A stretch of DNA of 64,000 nt from Bacteroidota bacterium (GCA_016714535.1 JADKDR010000004.1:1-64000); one strand, 5' to 3'. Counted from the first letter of the stretch, positions 1-9,284 are shown. Numbers and translations: made by a program. Notes: generated by a model from the sequence alone, not told the origin.

Positions 1-2
1 AA

Positions 3-302
3 GAATCGGCATTTCAAACGGGCTGGTTTATTGAATCAATTTTAACTGAGTTGTTTATTTTATTTATCATTAGAACACATAAAAACTTTTTCAAAAGCAA
101 ACCCGGTAAATATCTATTCATTTTAAGTATTGTGGGATTAGTATTGACACTTGGGTTACCATATTTACCATTTGCTAATGATATTGGCTTGACACCTTTG
201 CCATTTCTAAACTTAGGAGCCATGCTAACTATTGTAGCATCATATATACTTACAGCAGACTTGTTGAAAGTGTGGTTTTTTAAAAAGTTTCACAATGCTT
301 AA
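3..302 (+). CDS. C-terminal part of a Mg2+-type P-type ATPase (5' end outside window)
   Basis: The reading frame is open from the window edge to the stop at 300-302, giving the last 99 residues. It begins with FQTGWFIES and continues with a basic loop (RTHKNFFKSKPGKYL), two hydrophobic segments and a PLP motif. This matches the last transmembrane helices of MgtA/MgtB-type magnesium P-type ATPases, which are inner-membrane pumps. The catalytic domains lie outside the window. The TTG at 51 is an internal codon, not the start. An attC-like site follows 42 bp after the stop. The family call rests on recall of the C-terminal pattern and the exact ion is inferred. Confidence 0.75.
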   Translation, partial: ESAFQTGWFIESILTELFILFIIRTHKNFFKSKPGKYLFILSIVGLVLTLGLPYLPFANDIGLTPLPFLNLGAMLTIVASYILTADLLKVWFFKKFHNA

Positions 303-344
303 AGTTGACAGTGACAATTTAACAAGAGAGGAATAACAACTACT

Positions 345-472
345 GCTAACACAGGGTTTGGCAAAATTGGCGGTTCAGTGCTTCGTATGACAGTTTTTAC
401 TATATTTGAACATTGGTGCTTCGTATGAAGTTTAGTGTTAAAAATCGCCACCTTCGCCAAGCCCGAAAACGT
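345..472. other. attC-like recombination site, left part (interrupted by the IS)
   Basis: GCTAAC at 345-350 opens an imperfect dyad. The left arm (351-374, GGGTTTGGC...TTGGCGGTT) pairs with the right arm (443-464, AATCGCC...TTCGCCAAGCCC), with extra unpaired bases on the right side. The block ends AACGT at 468-472, where the IS begins. Joining 345-472 to 2232-2235 gives 132 bp from GCTAAC to GTTAGC. That is within the size range of integron attC sites, which conserve only AAC/GTT in sequence but keep a folded stem. Seen: the dyad and ends. Inferred: recombination function. Confidence 0.5.
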
Positions 473-2227
473 CAGGATGTGAAAAAACCTACCTTTTAAA
501 AATTTTGGCGGCCGAAACAGCTTCGTAACGGTGACCATATACGATTTGTGGCGTTTTTAACGGGGGTTGTTTTTTACGCTGCTACACTATGCTCGTGAAA
601 TTGAATGCGTAGAAATTGATGTAATGCGGTCGTTTTTGATTTTAGCCGTGAAATCCTTGTGTAGTCAGGATTCCAGTTTTTTAGTTTCTCTAACAGTGGC
701 TGTATACCTAGTATGTTGATTGTGCGCTTGATGTTGTAAACTGTCATGATGAGGCTCCATTCGCCATTTACTTTTTCTAATCCTTTCAAGTTTGTGTAGT
801 AATATCCCCATACTCGTTTTATTGTACCAAATATGTGTTCGTTTATTTCTTGTCGCTTGCGGTATGTTTCCTTGTGGCTGTTATAGCGAGCATTGTTGGC
901 TTCAACTTCGGCAGCAAACTCACTGCGTTCTATTTCGCGGCCTCCTTTGGCGCGCCCTGTGCACAGGTGTTTTGCAGGGCAGGTTTTACATTTTGGTGTA
1001 CGGTATTTTTTAAATTGGTAAGTATCGCGCTCGCGCGATTTGCGATGCCATGTGCCTGTGGTTGTTAGTGTTGCGCCTTGTGGACATGTATATGTATCGG
1101 TGCTTTCATCGTATACAAACTTAGTTACTACGTAATCGGGGGTGGTGCCATGCTCGTTGCTGTTTACTATTTCGGGTGGTGCTACTATGGTTACTATGCC
1201 GGCATTGGTGGCCTGCTGTATTTGCCGGCCGTTGTGGTATCCCTTATCTACTATAGCTGTATACGTTGATACATCCATATTTTGCTTTGCTTCGGTGGCA
1301 ATATCGGTAAGGGCGTTTCTGTCGTTACGGTTTATGGTGTGTGTGGCAGCTACAAGTTTGTGCTTATCGTCAACGGCTGCTTGTGTGTTGTAGGCTACTT
1401 CTACTACCTGGCCTTGTATGAGCAATGCGCGTGCATCGGCATCGGTGGTGCTTATCTGCGTGTCGCCACTTTCTTTTAATTCTGTTTCCAGTGTTTCATA
1501 AAATATTTTTCGCGCTGCAAGTTGCTCAATCTTTTTGGTAATGTTTGTGATTTTTATCTCGTCTTCGGCTGCATCGCATTTATCCAATTGTGCCATATAT
1601 TCACTTATTTTATTTTCAATGAATGTAAAGTGGCGCTCAATTTTTTTCTGCGAATAATTATTTTTCTTGCTGTTGTGGGCGCGTATTTTGGTCCCATCTA
1701 TTGCAATAAGCTCTCCTCCTATTAAGTCAATGTCTTTAAGAAAACTTACAAATAACTTGAACGTATTGCGCAATGCCTTTGGGTTGTCCTTACGAAAATC
1801 GGCAATGCTATGGTAGCTCGGTATCAACTTGCCACAGAGCCATTGCATTTCGATGTTGCGCGTGCACTCGCGCTCAAGCTTGCGGCTGCTGCGTATTCCA
1901 TTGAGGTAGCCATACAAATATATTTTTAAGAATATACTGCTGTGGTACGATGGCCGGCCTTCATCTTTTATGGTGCTTACTGCAAAATCTAATTTCTGTA
2001 AATCGAGCTTGCAAACAAAAGCATCAATAAAGCGTACAACATTTTCAGTATCGATGTTGCAATCTAAACTTGATATTTCCATTTGATGCCGGCAGCCCTC
2101 AGCTATGTGATGCATATTTATTTTTTTTGCTAAGGTATGTCAACGGTGTCGTTGTAATTTTTATTTTTACCACATGTTGTTAACGTGCAGCTGTTGAGGA
2201 AATGGTTTTTGGTTTTTTCACAGGCTG
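473..2227 (-). mobile_element. Intact IS1182-family-like insertion sequence, 1755 bp
   Basis: The left terminal repeat CAGGATGTGAAAAAACC (473-489) and the right terminal repeat (2211-2227, inverted CAGCCTGTGAAAAAACC) match at 15 of 17 positions. A 4-bp direct repeat ACGT flanks the element (469-472 and 2228-2231) and is the probable target duplication. A further inner match AACAGCT (516-522 and 2189-2195, inverted) extends the terminal similarity. A single transposase gene on the minus strand fills the element, so it appears complete. It sits inside the GTT end of the attC-like site, which makes it younger than that site. Confidence 0.85.
574..2115 (-). CDS. IS1182-family DDE transposase
   Basis: 513 residues, usual for IS1182 transposases. 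The N-terminal third is the DUF772-type domain (RPSYHSSIFLKIYLYGYLNG, then ECTRNIEMQWLCG). Candidate catalytic acids are in AIDGTK, IVDKGYHNG and the late NEHIFGTIKRVWG segment. A CPAKHLC cysteine cluster lies before the last catalytic block, as is common in this family. It starts at ATG 2113-2115, 112 bp inside the right terminal repeat. The frame is undamaged, so the element may still be active. The first ~38 codons recur in the decayed copies near 8.9, 13.1, 15.4 and 19.5 kb. Confidence 0.92.
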   Translation of the reverse strand: MHHIAEGCRHQMEISSLDCNIDTENVVRFIDAFVCKLDLQKLDFAVSTIKDEGRPSYHSSIFLKIYLYGYLNGIRSSRKLERECTRNIEMQWLCGKLIPSYHSIADFRKDNPKALRNTFKLFVSFLKDIDLIGGELIAIDGTKIRAHNSKKNNYSQKKIERHFTFIENKISEYMAQLDKCDAAEDEIKITNITKKIEQLAARKIFYETLETELKESGDTQISTTDADARALLIQGQVVEVAYNTQAAVDDKHKLVAATHTINRNDRNALTDIATEAKQNMDVSTYTAIVDKGYHNGRQIQQATNAGIVTIVAPPEIVNSNEHGTTPDYVVTKFVYDESTDTYTCPQGATLTTTGTWHRKSRERDTYQFKKYRTPKCKTCPAKHLCTGRAKGGREIERSEFAAEVEANNARYNSHKETYRKRQEINEHIFGTIKRVWGYYYTNLKGLEKVNGEWSLIMTVYNIKRTINILGIQPLLEKLKNWNPDYTRISRLKSKTTALHQFLRIQFHEHSVAA

Positions 2228-2238
2228 ACGTTAGCGGT
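2228..2238. other. attC-like right end and left boundary of block 2
   Basis: ACGT (target duplication) runs into GTTAGCGGT at 2230-2238. Its exact complement, ACCGCTAAC, occurs at 8558-8566, downstream of the last gene of the block. In integron cassettes the first bases of a cassette pair with the start of its own downstream attC, which is the relation seen here. Confidence 0.5.
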
Positions 2239-2430
2239 CATTGTAAAAAGACAGACAGACTATCAAAATATCGACAGAAAAAATGAAAGACAGCCGACCC
2301 TTCGCAAAATTAAAAGAGGTGCTTTGCCAACACACAAGCCGACACAAAAGCACCACATTTAATTTTGCCCGACCGCATGGCAACAAAAAATAGGCATTAA
2401 CTTAATATTGGAAAGCATCAAATTCTATTA

Positions 2431-2442
2431 TGACTTTTATCA
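2431..2442. promoter_or_regulatory. TGACTTTTATCA palindrome (Crp/Fnr-type site)
   Basis: TGA-N6-TCA, identical over 12 bases to sites at 49900 and 52402 in front of the cbb3 oxidase genes. It lies 47 bp before the open frame of the UspA remnant. Crp/Fnr proteins recognise TGA/TCA half-sites. Assignment to the regulators encoded at 55.9-57.6 kb is inferred. Confidence 0.5.
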
Positions 2443-2488
2443 AATACTTTTAAATTCTTATTTCATAATTTTACTTACTTTAATTTAA

Positions 2489-3106
2489 AACACATCAAAA
2501 GCAGAGAATAAAGGCAAACTGAATATCAGCTATGAAATTATTAAAGGGTATCCAGTAGAAGACGTTGTAGAGAGTTATGCAATTCACAATAACATCGATT
2601 TGATTATTATGGGAACAAAAGGTGCAACTGGTTTGACAAAGGTTCTGATAGGAAGCAATGCAACAGCAGTAATAAACAATAGTAACATTCCTGTAATCAC
2701 GATTCCTGAGTTTGCCAGGTTTAATAATCTCAAACATATTGTTTACGCAACAGATTTTTTGAATCTAATTAAAGAATTGAAAATGATTTTGCCATTAGCA
2801 CAATTGTTTGATTCTAATATTCATATTCTGCACATTGTCTCTTCAGAATCTAAAAAGAAAATCAACACAAAGACTATTGTTGATAAACTTCAAATTAAAT
2901 ATCCCAAAATTACTTTCCATGTTTCAATCAACGATGATATTATGGAAGGAATTGATGAATACAATGCCTATATAAAAGCAGACATGCTCGCAATGTTCAC
3001 CCATGACCTTACTTTTTTTGAAAAATTATTTGGTAAGAGTGTAACGCGACAAATGGCATTTCATACTTGGATGCCTTTATTGACAATTAAAAAGTTGAAA
3101 TTATGA
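2489..3106 (+). pseudogene. UspA universal stress protein lacking its N-terminal start (truncated)
   Basis: The frame is open from 2489, just after a TAA, but has no ATG at a sensible place. The sequence begins in mid-domain (TSKAENKGKLNISYEII) and then shows the UspA nucleotide-binding loop MGTKGATGLTKVLIGSNA and a second, weaker Usp half. A normal tandem UspA would have about 60 more residues beginning ILVPTDFS, as the next gene does. An upstream regulatory site remains, so the first ~60 codons may have been deleted internally. TTG 2600 is the only alternative start and would remove most of the first domain. The stop overlaps the next start (ATGA). Confidence 0.65.
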
Positions 3107-3936
3107 AAACAATTCTCGTTCCCACTGACTTTTCAATCCCAGCCGATTATGCAATCCACTATGCAATCGGATTGGCTAAGAAATTTAATTCTTCAATTAT
3201 TCTTTATCATGCGTTCATTCCCTTTGAAAGCGGTTTTTACTCTTATACACAAAGCACAAAAGAAAATCTTGAAACAGAAAATAATTTAATCAAGCGACTT
3301 GATAAAATTAAAGAAGGTCTTTTAAAAAAGAACAAGCAACTTTCTGTTTCTATTCATGTTGACCGGGGACCGGAAAGTATTCGATTGGTAGAATTTTGCA
3401 AGAAAAAGAAAATCGATTTAATAGTAATGGGAACTACAGGGGCAAGTGGATTAAAAGAAGTTATTATTGGAAGTTTTACTGCAGATACAATGGCTAAAGC
3501 ACCGTGTCCGGTATTGGCTATACCAAAAGGATGTAAATTTAGAATTCCGAAAAAAATAACTTTTGCATCTGACTATCACAAATCAGATATTCAGGCAATC
3601 AGATTTATTTCTGAATGGAATAAGACATTTAAGGCACAAATAAATATTCTACATATTGATGATAGAGAGCAAACAGCAGCATCGGAAGAAAAACTACATA
3701 CCAAATTCAAAAGAAAAATTGAAAAGGAATGTGAAAATGTTTCAATAACATTTCAGCATACAGAAGGAACTGATATATCAAAAGCAATTTTAGAAATCAC
3801 ATTAAACGATAAGACAGATATCCTGGCTATATCACCAATTAAACACAAAGGGTTTTGGAACAATTTGTTTCATAAAAGCATAACGAAAACTACCGCTTAC
3901 CATATTCGCATTCCTTTACTTGCAATACCAATTTAA
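3103..3936 (+). CDS. Tandem UspA universal stress protein
   Basis: 277 residues, two Usp domains. Domain 1 starts with the strand KTILVPTDFS and carries the ATP-binding motif G-2x-G-9x-G-S as GTTGASGLKEVIIGSFT. Domain 2 (from about residue 148, KITFASDY) lacks that loop, as is usual for the second half. Cytoplasmic stress protein; in Bacteroidota these often accompany respiratory or low-oxygen genes. ATG 3103 overlaps the stop of the preceding UspA remnant by 4 bases, so the pair was translationally coupled. A 15-codon open frame (3949-3996) lies between it and the exchanger gene and overlaps the next start; it may only be a coupling device. Confidence 0.9.
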   Translation: MKTILVPTDFSIPADYAIHYAIGLAKKFNSSIILYHAFIPFESGFYSYTQSTKENLETENNLIKRLDKIKEGLLKKNKQLSVSIHVDRGPESIRLVEFCKKKKIDLIVMGTTGASGLKEVIIGSFTADTMAKAPCPVLAIPKGCKFRIPKKITFASDYHKSDIQAIRFISEWNKTFKAQINILHIDDREQTAASEEKLHTKFKRKIEKECENVSITFQHTEGTDISKAILEITLNDKTDILAISPIKHKGFWNNLFHKSITKTTAYHIRIPLLAIPI

Positions 3937-3991
3937 TAGAATTTATTATGGTTAATGATAGTCAAAAAGAAGAAATTGGAATTAAATCAGA

Positions 3992-5008
3992 ATGAATATG
4001 GATAATTTATACATAAATATTTTAGGATTTGCTGTTTGTGCTGCGGTAATTATTTTCAGTGGCACGAAACTTTCCTTTTATGGAGATAAAATTGCCGACC
4101 TCACAGGTATGGGCAAAGCATGGGTAGGACTTATTTTAATGGCATCAGTTACCTCTTTACCGGAATTGATTACAGGGATAAGTTCAGTAGCCATTGTTAA
4201 AGCACCAAACCTGGCAGCCGGTGATATTTTCGGTAGTTGTGTTTTTAACCTGCTCATACTTTCTGTCTTAGACGCTAGAATTAAACAACCTCTTTTTTCA
4301 ATGGTCAAATCGAGCCATATTGTAGCAGCAATTTTCGGAATTATTTTATTAACGGTGGCAGGCATGGCAATTTACTTGTCGAATGAAATACCGTCTGTAT
4401 TATGGATAAGCAGTTTTTCTTTTGTCCTTTTTGGCGTTTACTTAGTATCCATTTGGGGCATTTTCAAATATGAACAAGCCGCTTTAATTGAATCTCCACC
4501 ATTTGAGACTCCTCAAAGCCCTACCCATTCGGCCGACCTTAAAAAAGTTATTGGTGGCTATGCACTACATGCCTTAATTGTAATTGGTGCAGCTATATTT
4601 CTACCCTATTTTGGTGAGCATATCGCAGCACATACGGGTTTAGGTAATGCCTTTTTCGGCACACTATTTATTGCTGCCGCCACATCATTGCCAGAGTTGG
4701 TAGTTTCATTAGCTGCATTACGAATGGGTTCATTAGATATGGCTGTCGGGAATTTATTGGGCAGCAATGTGTTTAATATGTTTATACTGGGTATTGATGA
4801 TGTTTTTTATCGGGAAGGTTCCTTGTTTAATGCCATTTCTCCCACACATTTATTATCGGTTTTTATCACCATTATCATGACGGCTGTTGTAGGTTTAGGA
4901 CTTCTTTTTAAACCTAAGAAAAAGCAAATATGGCTTTTAAGCCTTGATACTTTAATAATTGCACTTCTATATATGGCTCTGATGACATATTTATTTATAA
5001 AGAAATAA
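3992..5008 (+). CDS. Sodium/calcium exchanger family membrane protein (CaCA, YrbG-like)
   Basis: 338 residues with about ten hydrophobic segments in two inverted halves. Each half has the paired signature of the CaCA superfamily: TSLPELITG with GDIFGSCVFN in the first, and TSLPELVVS with GNLLGSNVFN in the second. These alpha-repeats form the ion-binding site that exchanges Ca2+ for Na+ or H+ across the inner membrane. The gene is followed after one base by a Ca2+-type P-ATPase, so the two probably form a calcium-export pair. In the first half the usual asparagine of GSN is cysteine (GSC), which may alter selectivity. Confidence 0.88.
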   Translation: MNMDNLYINILGFAVCAAVIIFSGTKLSFYGDKIADLTGMGKAWVGLILMASVTSLPELITGISSVAIVKAPNLAAGDIFGSCVFNLLILSVLDARIKQPLFSMVKSSHIVAAIFGIILLTVAGMAIYLSNEIPSVLWISSFSFVLFGVYLVSIWGIFKYEQAALIESPPFETPQSPTHSADLKKVIGGYALHALIVIGAAIFLPYFGEHIAAHTGLGNAFFGTLFIAAATSLPELVVSLAALRMGSLDMAVGNLLGSNVFNMFILGIDDVFYREGSLFNAISPTHLLSVFITIIMTAVVGLGLLFKPKKKQIWLLSLDTLIIALLYMALMTYLFIKK

Positions 5009-5009
5009 A

Positions 5010-7585
5010 ATGAATTGGCATTTACTCCCACTTTCCGAAATATCACAGTTATTAAACACAACTCCGACAGGCATTGATAATGTTTCCGCTACACAACGGT
5101 TGGAAGAGTACGGAAAAAATCAGATTACAGATAAAAAGAAGAAAACTATTGTGCAGATGCTGCTACATCTGTTAACAGATTTCATGATTCTCATTCTTAT
5201 TGCAGCAGCAATTATATCCGGTGTTTTAGGAGATGTAAAAGATACGGTAATTATTCTTGCCATCATTATTCTTAATGCAGTTGTGGGTTTTATACAAGAG
5301 TATCGTGCCGAAAAAGCCATGGAGGCATTGAAACTAATGGCAGCTACTAACGCACGTATATTGCGTGAAGGAAAAGTGATTGATATTCCTGCATCTGATT
5401 TAGTACCCGGAGATGTGGTAATGCTCGAAGCCGGAAATATTATTCCTGCTGATATACGGTTCTTTGAAACACATCAGGTTAAAGTAGACGAATCAGCACT
5501 GACTGGCGAATCACATAATGTTGAAAAAAATCCCAACGAACTTCCCGAAGGCGATTACCCGCTTGGTGACAGAATTAATATGGGATTCAAAGGAACATTT
5601 ATTACCAATGGTCGGGCACTTGCTTATGTTGCGGCAACAGGCATGAATACTGAACTCGGTCGCATTGCTAAATTGATTCAAACCGATGAAACTTCAACAC
5701 CCTTACAAAAAAGTTTAGCTGCTTTTGGAAAACGATTATCTGTTGTTATACTTATCATCTGCACAATAATATTTGTTATTGGCTGGCTCCGTGGCGAAAA
5801 TATTTTAACCATGCTGCTAACTTCCATTTCGCTTGCCGTTGCAGCCATACCCGAAGCATTGCCTGCACTTATAACCATTGCACTTGCTTTTGGCGCAAAG
5901 CGATTAGTAAAAAGCAATGCACTTATCCGTAAACTTCCTGCTGTTGAAACGCTCGGCTCTGTTACTTACATCTGCTCTGATAAAACCGGCACACTTACGC
6001 TGAACAAAATGACTGTGCAGGAAGTTTTTGAAACAGCAGATGCAGAAATTAATTCCATATTTTCAGAAAGCAATGCTTTATTAACTGCAATGGCATTGAA
6101 CAATGATATGACAAATGATAATGATGGAAAATAGTTAAACAATTCAACCAAAACTACATTGATTCAATATACTTTCGACAAAAAATTTAAGCGAACTGAT
6201 TTGGAAATAAAATTTCCGCAAGTTGGAAAAATCCCTTTCGATTCCACACAAAAGTGCATGACCACATTGCATAAAACCAACAAAGGAATTGTTGCAATTA
6301 CAAAAGGTGCTGTTGAAGTGCTTTTTGAAAAACTTGATGATGATCAGAAAAAATCTATTCCTGAATTTGAACTCAAAGTAAATGAGATGGCATCAAAGGG
6401 TTATCGTGTGTTAGGTTATGCTGTGAGAATACTTCCTTCTGTTCCTGAAAGTTTAATTGCAAACGAAATTGAATCCTCCCTAACATTAATTGGATTTGCA
6501 GGGATGATTGACCCGCCACGCGAAGAAGCAAAGCAAGCCGTGTCAGAATGTAAACAAGCTGGAATTATTCCGGTAATGATTACAGGCGACCACAAACTAA
6601 CTGCCACAGCCATTGCAAAAAAATAGGAATAATAGCTTCTGAAGAAGATATTGTATTAACAGGTTCTGAACTTGCCAAACTAACTCTCGATGAGTTTGAG
6701 AAAATAGTTGAGAAGGTGCGTGTCTATGCCAGAGTTAATCCCGAACAAAAACTAAAAATCATAACTGCCTTGCAAGACAAACATCATTTTGTTGCCATGA
6801 CAGGCGATGGGGTGAATGATGCTCCTGCCCTTAAAAATGCAGACATTGGCATTGCCATGGGAATTAATGGAACAGAAGTATCTAAAGAAGCATCAGACAT
6901 GATATTGCTCGATGATAATTTTGCCACCATTGTAGTTGCAGTAAAACATGGTCGAAGAATTTTTGATAACATTCTGAAATTCATCAAATATATTATGACC
7001 GGAAACTCAGGAGAGATATGGGCAATTTTTCTTGCACCATTTTTTGGTTTACCAATCCCATTGTTAGCAATACACATTCTATGGATAAATCTTGTAACCG
7101 ATGGACTACCTGGATTAGCTCTTGCTTCTGAGCCATCAGATGCAAACATTATGAAACGAAAGCCAAGAAATCCAAAGCAAAATATTTTTGCAGGAGGTAT
7201 GGCATGGCATATTCTGTGGGTCGGTTTTCTTATGGGAGTAGTAACCATCGGAATGCAGGCATGGGCAATACATAGTGAAAATTCTCATTGGCAAACAATG
7301 GCTTTTACAGTGCTTTGTTTCAGCCAAATGGGGCATGTAATGGCAATCCGCTCAGAGAGCGAATCCATTTTTAAAATTGGAGTGTTTTCAAATAAGCCCA
7401 TGTTGGGGCTCATAATAACAGTTGCACTACAATTGATGATTATTTACACCCCATTTTTTAATGATGTTTTCAGAACACAACCCTTAACATCTTACGAACT
7501 TGCAATAACTGTAGCCGCATCGATTATTGTATTTTGGGCAGTTGAGATTGAAAAATGGATTAAAAGAATAAGAAATGAGAAATAA
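5010..7585 (+). pseudogene. Ca2+-type P-type ATPase, interrupted (in-frame stop plus frameshift)
   Basis: Three pieces read as one P2-type ATPase: 5010-6134, 6135-6626 and about 6620-7585. Seen are the N-terminal cation ATPase domain, LTGES, the phosphorylation motif CSDKTGTLTLNK, KCMTTLH in the nucleotide domain, TGDGVNDAPALK and a C-terminal membrane domain. A TAG at 6132-6134 interrupts the nucleotide-binding domain, and the GDPTE-type motif expected there is absent, so a small deletion or double shift is likely. At about 6618-6624 a run of seven A should be eight to keep frame (IAKKIGIIASEE). The second break looks like a base-calling error; the first may be real. Confidence 0.8.
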
Positions 7586-8405
7586 AATAGTTGTCACAAA
7601 AGCTTCCGGTGCAACCGAACCTTTTTCAATAAAGAAATTGCGAAATTCTTTAGAAAGGGCAAAAGCAACTTCGGAAGAAATCAATTTAATAATTGAAACA
7701 TTATTACCTAAATTATATCAGGGCATCAGCACTAAAAAAATATACAGCGAAGCATTCCGTTTACTTCGCCATCAATCAAAACCTCACGCTGCCCGTTACT
7801 ATTTAAAAAGGGGAATTATGGAACTGGGGCCTTCTGGTTTTCCTTTTGAGAATTTTGTGGGTGAACTATTCAAACATCAGGGCTATATTGTTCAGGTAGG
7901 GAGAATACTGCAGGGAAAATGTGTGAGTCATGAAATAGATGTTATTGCTGAAAAAGAAAATCAGATGATTCTTATGGAATGCAAATATCGGAATCAATCC
8001 GGTATTACTGTTGATGTAAAAACACCACTCTACATTCAATCGAGATTTGAAGATGTTTTAGCAAATGGTTTACTCAAAGATAAGGAGAGTATGTTTGCCG
8101 GATGGATTACTACCAACGCGAAGTTTACAAGAGATGCTTTGGAGTACGGAAACTGCAAGGGCTTGAATATGCTTAGTTGGGATTACCCTCACAACAAAGC
8201 GTTAAAAGATATTATTGATAATTCAGGACTATATCCATTAACCTGCCTTACATCTCTTACACGCCATGAAAAGCAATGGCTACTTGAAAAAAACTATGTG
8301 CTTGTAAGAGACATTTACAACAATAAAAATTTATTACTGCAAGCAGGCGTGAAAGAAACAAGATTAAAAACTGTCCTTGATGAAGCAATAAAATTATGTG
8401 AATGA
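7575..8405 (+). CDS. ATP-cone domain fused to a PD-(D/E)xK (Mrr-like) nuclease domain
   Basis: 276 residues. Residues 1-90 resemble an ATP-cone (IVVTKASGATEPFSIKKLRNSL), the nucleotide-sensing module of NrdR and ribonucleotide reductase. Residues ~100-200 look like a restriction-endonuclease fold: FENFVGELFKHQGY, then EIDVIAEK and MECKYR, giving the D...E-x-K catalytic pattern. The C-terminus is helical and unassigned. The start overlaps the end of the Ca2+ ATPase by 11 bases, so it is in the same operon. Known relatives are annotated only as ATP-cone or restriction-endonuclase-like proteins. A nucleotide-gated nuclease role is inferred. Confidence 0.75.
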   Translation: MRNKIVVTKASGATEPFSIKKLRNSLERAKATSEEINLIIETLLPKLYQGISTKKIYSEAFRLLRHQSKPHAARYYLKRGIMELGPSGFPFENFVGELFKHQGYIVQVGRILQGKCVSHEIDVIAEKENQMILMECKYRNQSGITVDVKTPLYIQSRFEDVLANGLLKDKESMFAGWITTNAKFTRDALEYGNCKGLNMLSWDYPHNKALKDIIDNSGLYPLTCLTSLTRHEKQWLLEKNYVLVRDIYNNKNLLLQAGVKETRLKTVLDEAIKLCE

Positions 8406-8557
8406 AATGACTAAATATGCCACCGCATTTGCAAGCACATTTTATTTTTTTGCAAACACACAATGCAACCGCACCAAAAAATAAAAAGAGCTCGCAAGCC
8501 AACGCATCAAGACACCTGTAAAATTAGCCGACACGGGACGACAGGAAATAACAACGA

Positions 8558-8656
8558 ACCGCTAACATTTAGCCGTATAGACGAAAGCCCCTGGGCGAGT
8601 CGAATACGTGGGGCTTTTGTCTATACGGTGTTCAGCGACACCGGCATGGGGTGTCG
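8558..8656. other. attC-like right boundary of block 2 with two hairpins
   Basis: ACCGCTAAC (8558-8566) complements the left end of the block at 2230-2238. Six bases later comes a long hairpin: 19-nt arms 8573-8591 and 8610-8628 pair at 18 of 19 positions, the other being a G-U, around an 18-nt loop. A second hairpin has arms CGACACC (8636-8642) and GGTGTCG (8650-8656). No T-run follows, so this is not a standard terminator. The position right after the AAC box matches the folded arms of attC sites. Confidence 0.45.
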
Positions 8657-8751
8657 TCATAATTGAGTGGCTTTGCTGGAGGGGGGGCGTGCTAAATTGC
8701 TTAGGTGTAATAGTAAAGCAATTTTATTTATTGCAATTGTTTAACTATGGT

Positions 8752-9043
8752 GTATACGATTTGTGGCGCTTTTAGCTCTTTAATATATCAGGTCAAAAAT
8801 TACTCTTTCAAATTTCAATTTCACTAAATTGAGCTTTCAAACAAAAGCATCGATAAAGCGTACAACATTTTCAGTATCGATGTTGCAATCTAAACTTGAT
8901 ATTTCCATTTGATGCCGGCAGCCCTCAGCTATGTGATAGATATTTTTTTTTTGCTAAGGTATGTCAGCAGTGTCGTTGTAATTTTTATTTTTACCACATG
9001 TTGTTAACGTGCAGATATTGATGAATTGGTTTTTCACAGGCTG
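8752..9043 (-). mobile_element. Decayed, internally deleted IS1182 relic (copy 2)
   Basis: Similarity to the intact IS begins at the segment GTATACGATTTGTGGCG and jumps to the first ~38 transposase codons (about 8833-8938), then the promoter side and right terminal repeat ending CAGGCTG at 9043. The transposase centre is missing and the left terminal repeat has been lost. The right end abuts ACGTTAGC, the same junction as in the intact IS. The rest of the interval 8657-8751 holds nothing recognisable. Confidence 0.75.
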
Positions 9044-9054
9044 ACGTTAGCTGC
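9044..9054. other. attC-like right end and left boundary of block 3
   Basis: ACGTTAGCTGC follows the relic directly. GTTAGCTGC (9046-9054) is complementary to GCAGCTAC at 12818-12825 after the last gene of the block, allowing one missing A (GCAGCTAAC expected). Confidence 0.42.
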
Positions 9055-9284
9055 AACTGCATTGGGACAGTGCTTCTATCAAAGTTTTGAGCGGACAACG
9101 ACCGAAAGTTAAACTTCGGCAAAGCCGTTTGACTATCCTTCGCAAAAGCAAAAGAGAAGCAAAGCCACGCAAAAAGCTAACGCACTTTTGCTTCACATTT
9201 GCTTTTGCCCCACGCACAAATACCGTTTTTCATAGCGGCATGCCGGCTCAAAAAGTTACCTTTGACAAAATCTATAAACAACAA

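Noticed and set aside
299..538. 79-codon minus-strand frame next to the IS
   Set aside because: It covers the attC-like dyad and the terminal repeat and has no protein-like pattern.
792..1725. Several plus-strand open frames within 792-1725
   Set aside because: They are antisense to the well-conserved transposase gene and show hydrophobic, low-complexity translations without family features.
8463..8666. 67-codon plus-strand frame
   Set aside because: It runs across the boundary box and the hairpin; the sequence is explained by those structures and has no protein features.
9087..9284. 66-codon N-terminal extension of the glycosyltransferase
   Set aside because: The extension is lysine/arginine-rich and unlike any GT opening; MITVIIPTLNEEEN at 9285 is the standard start.
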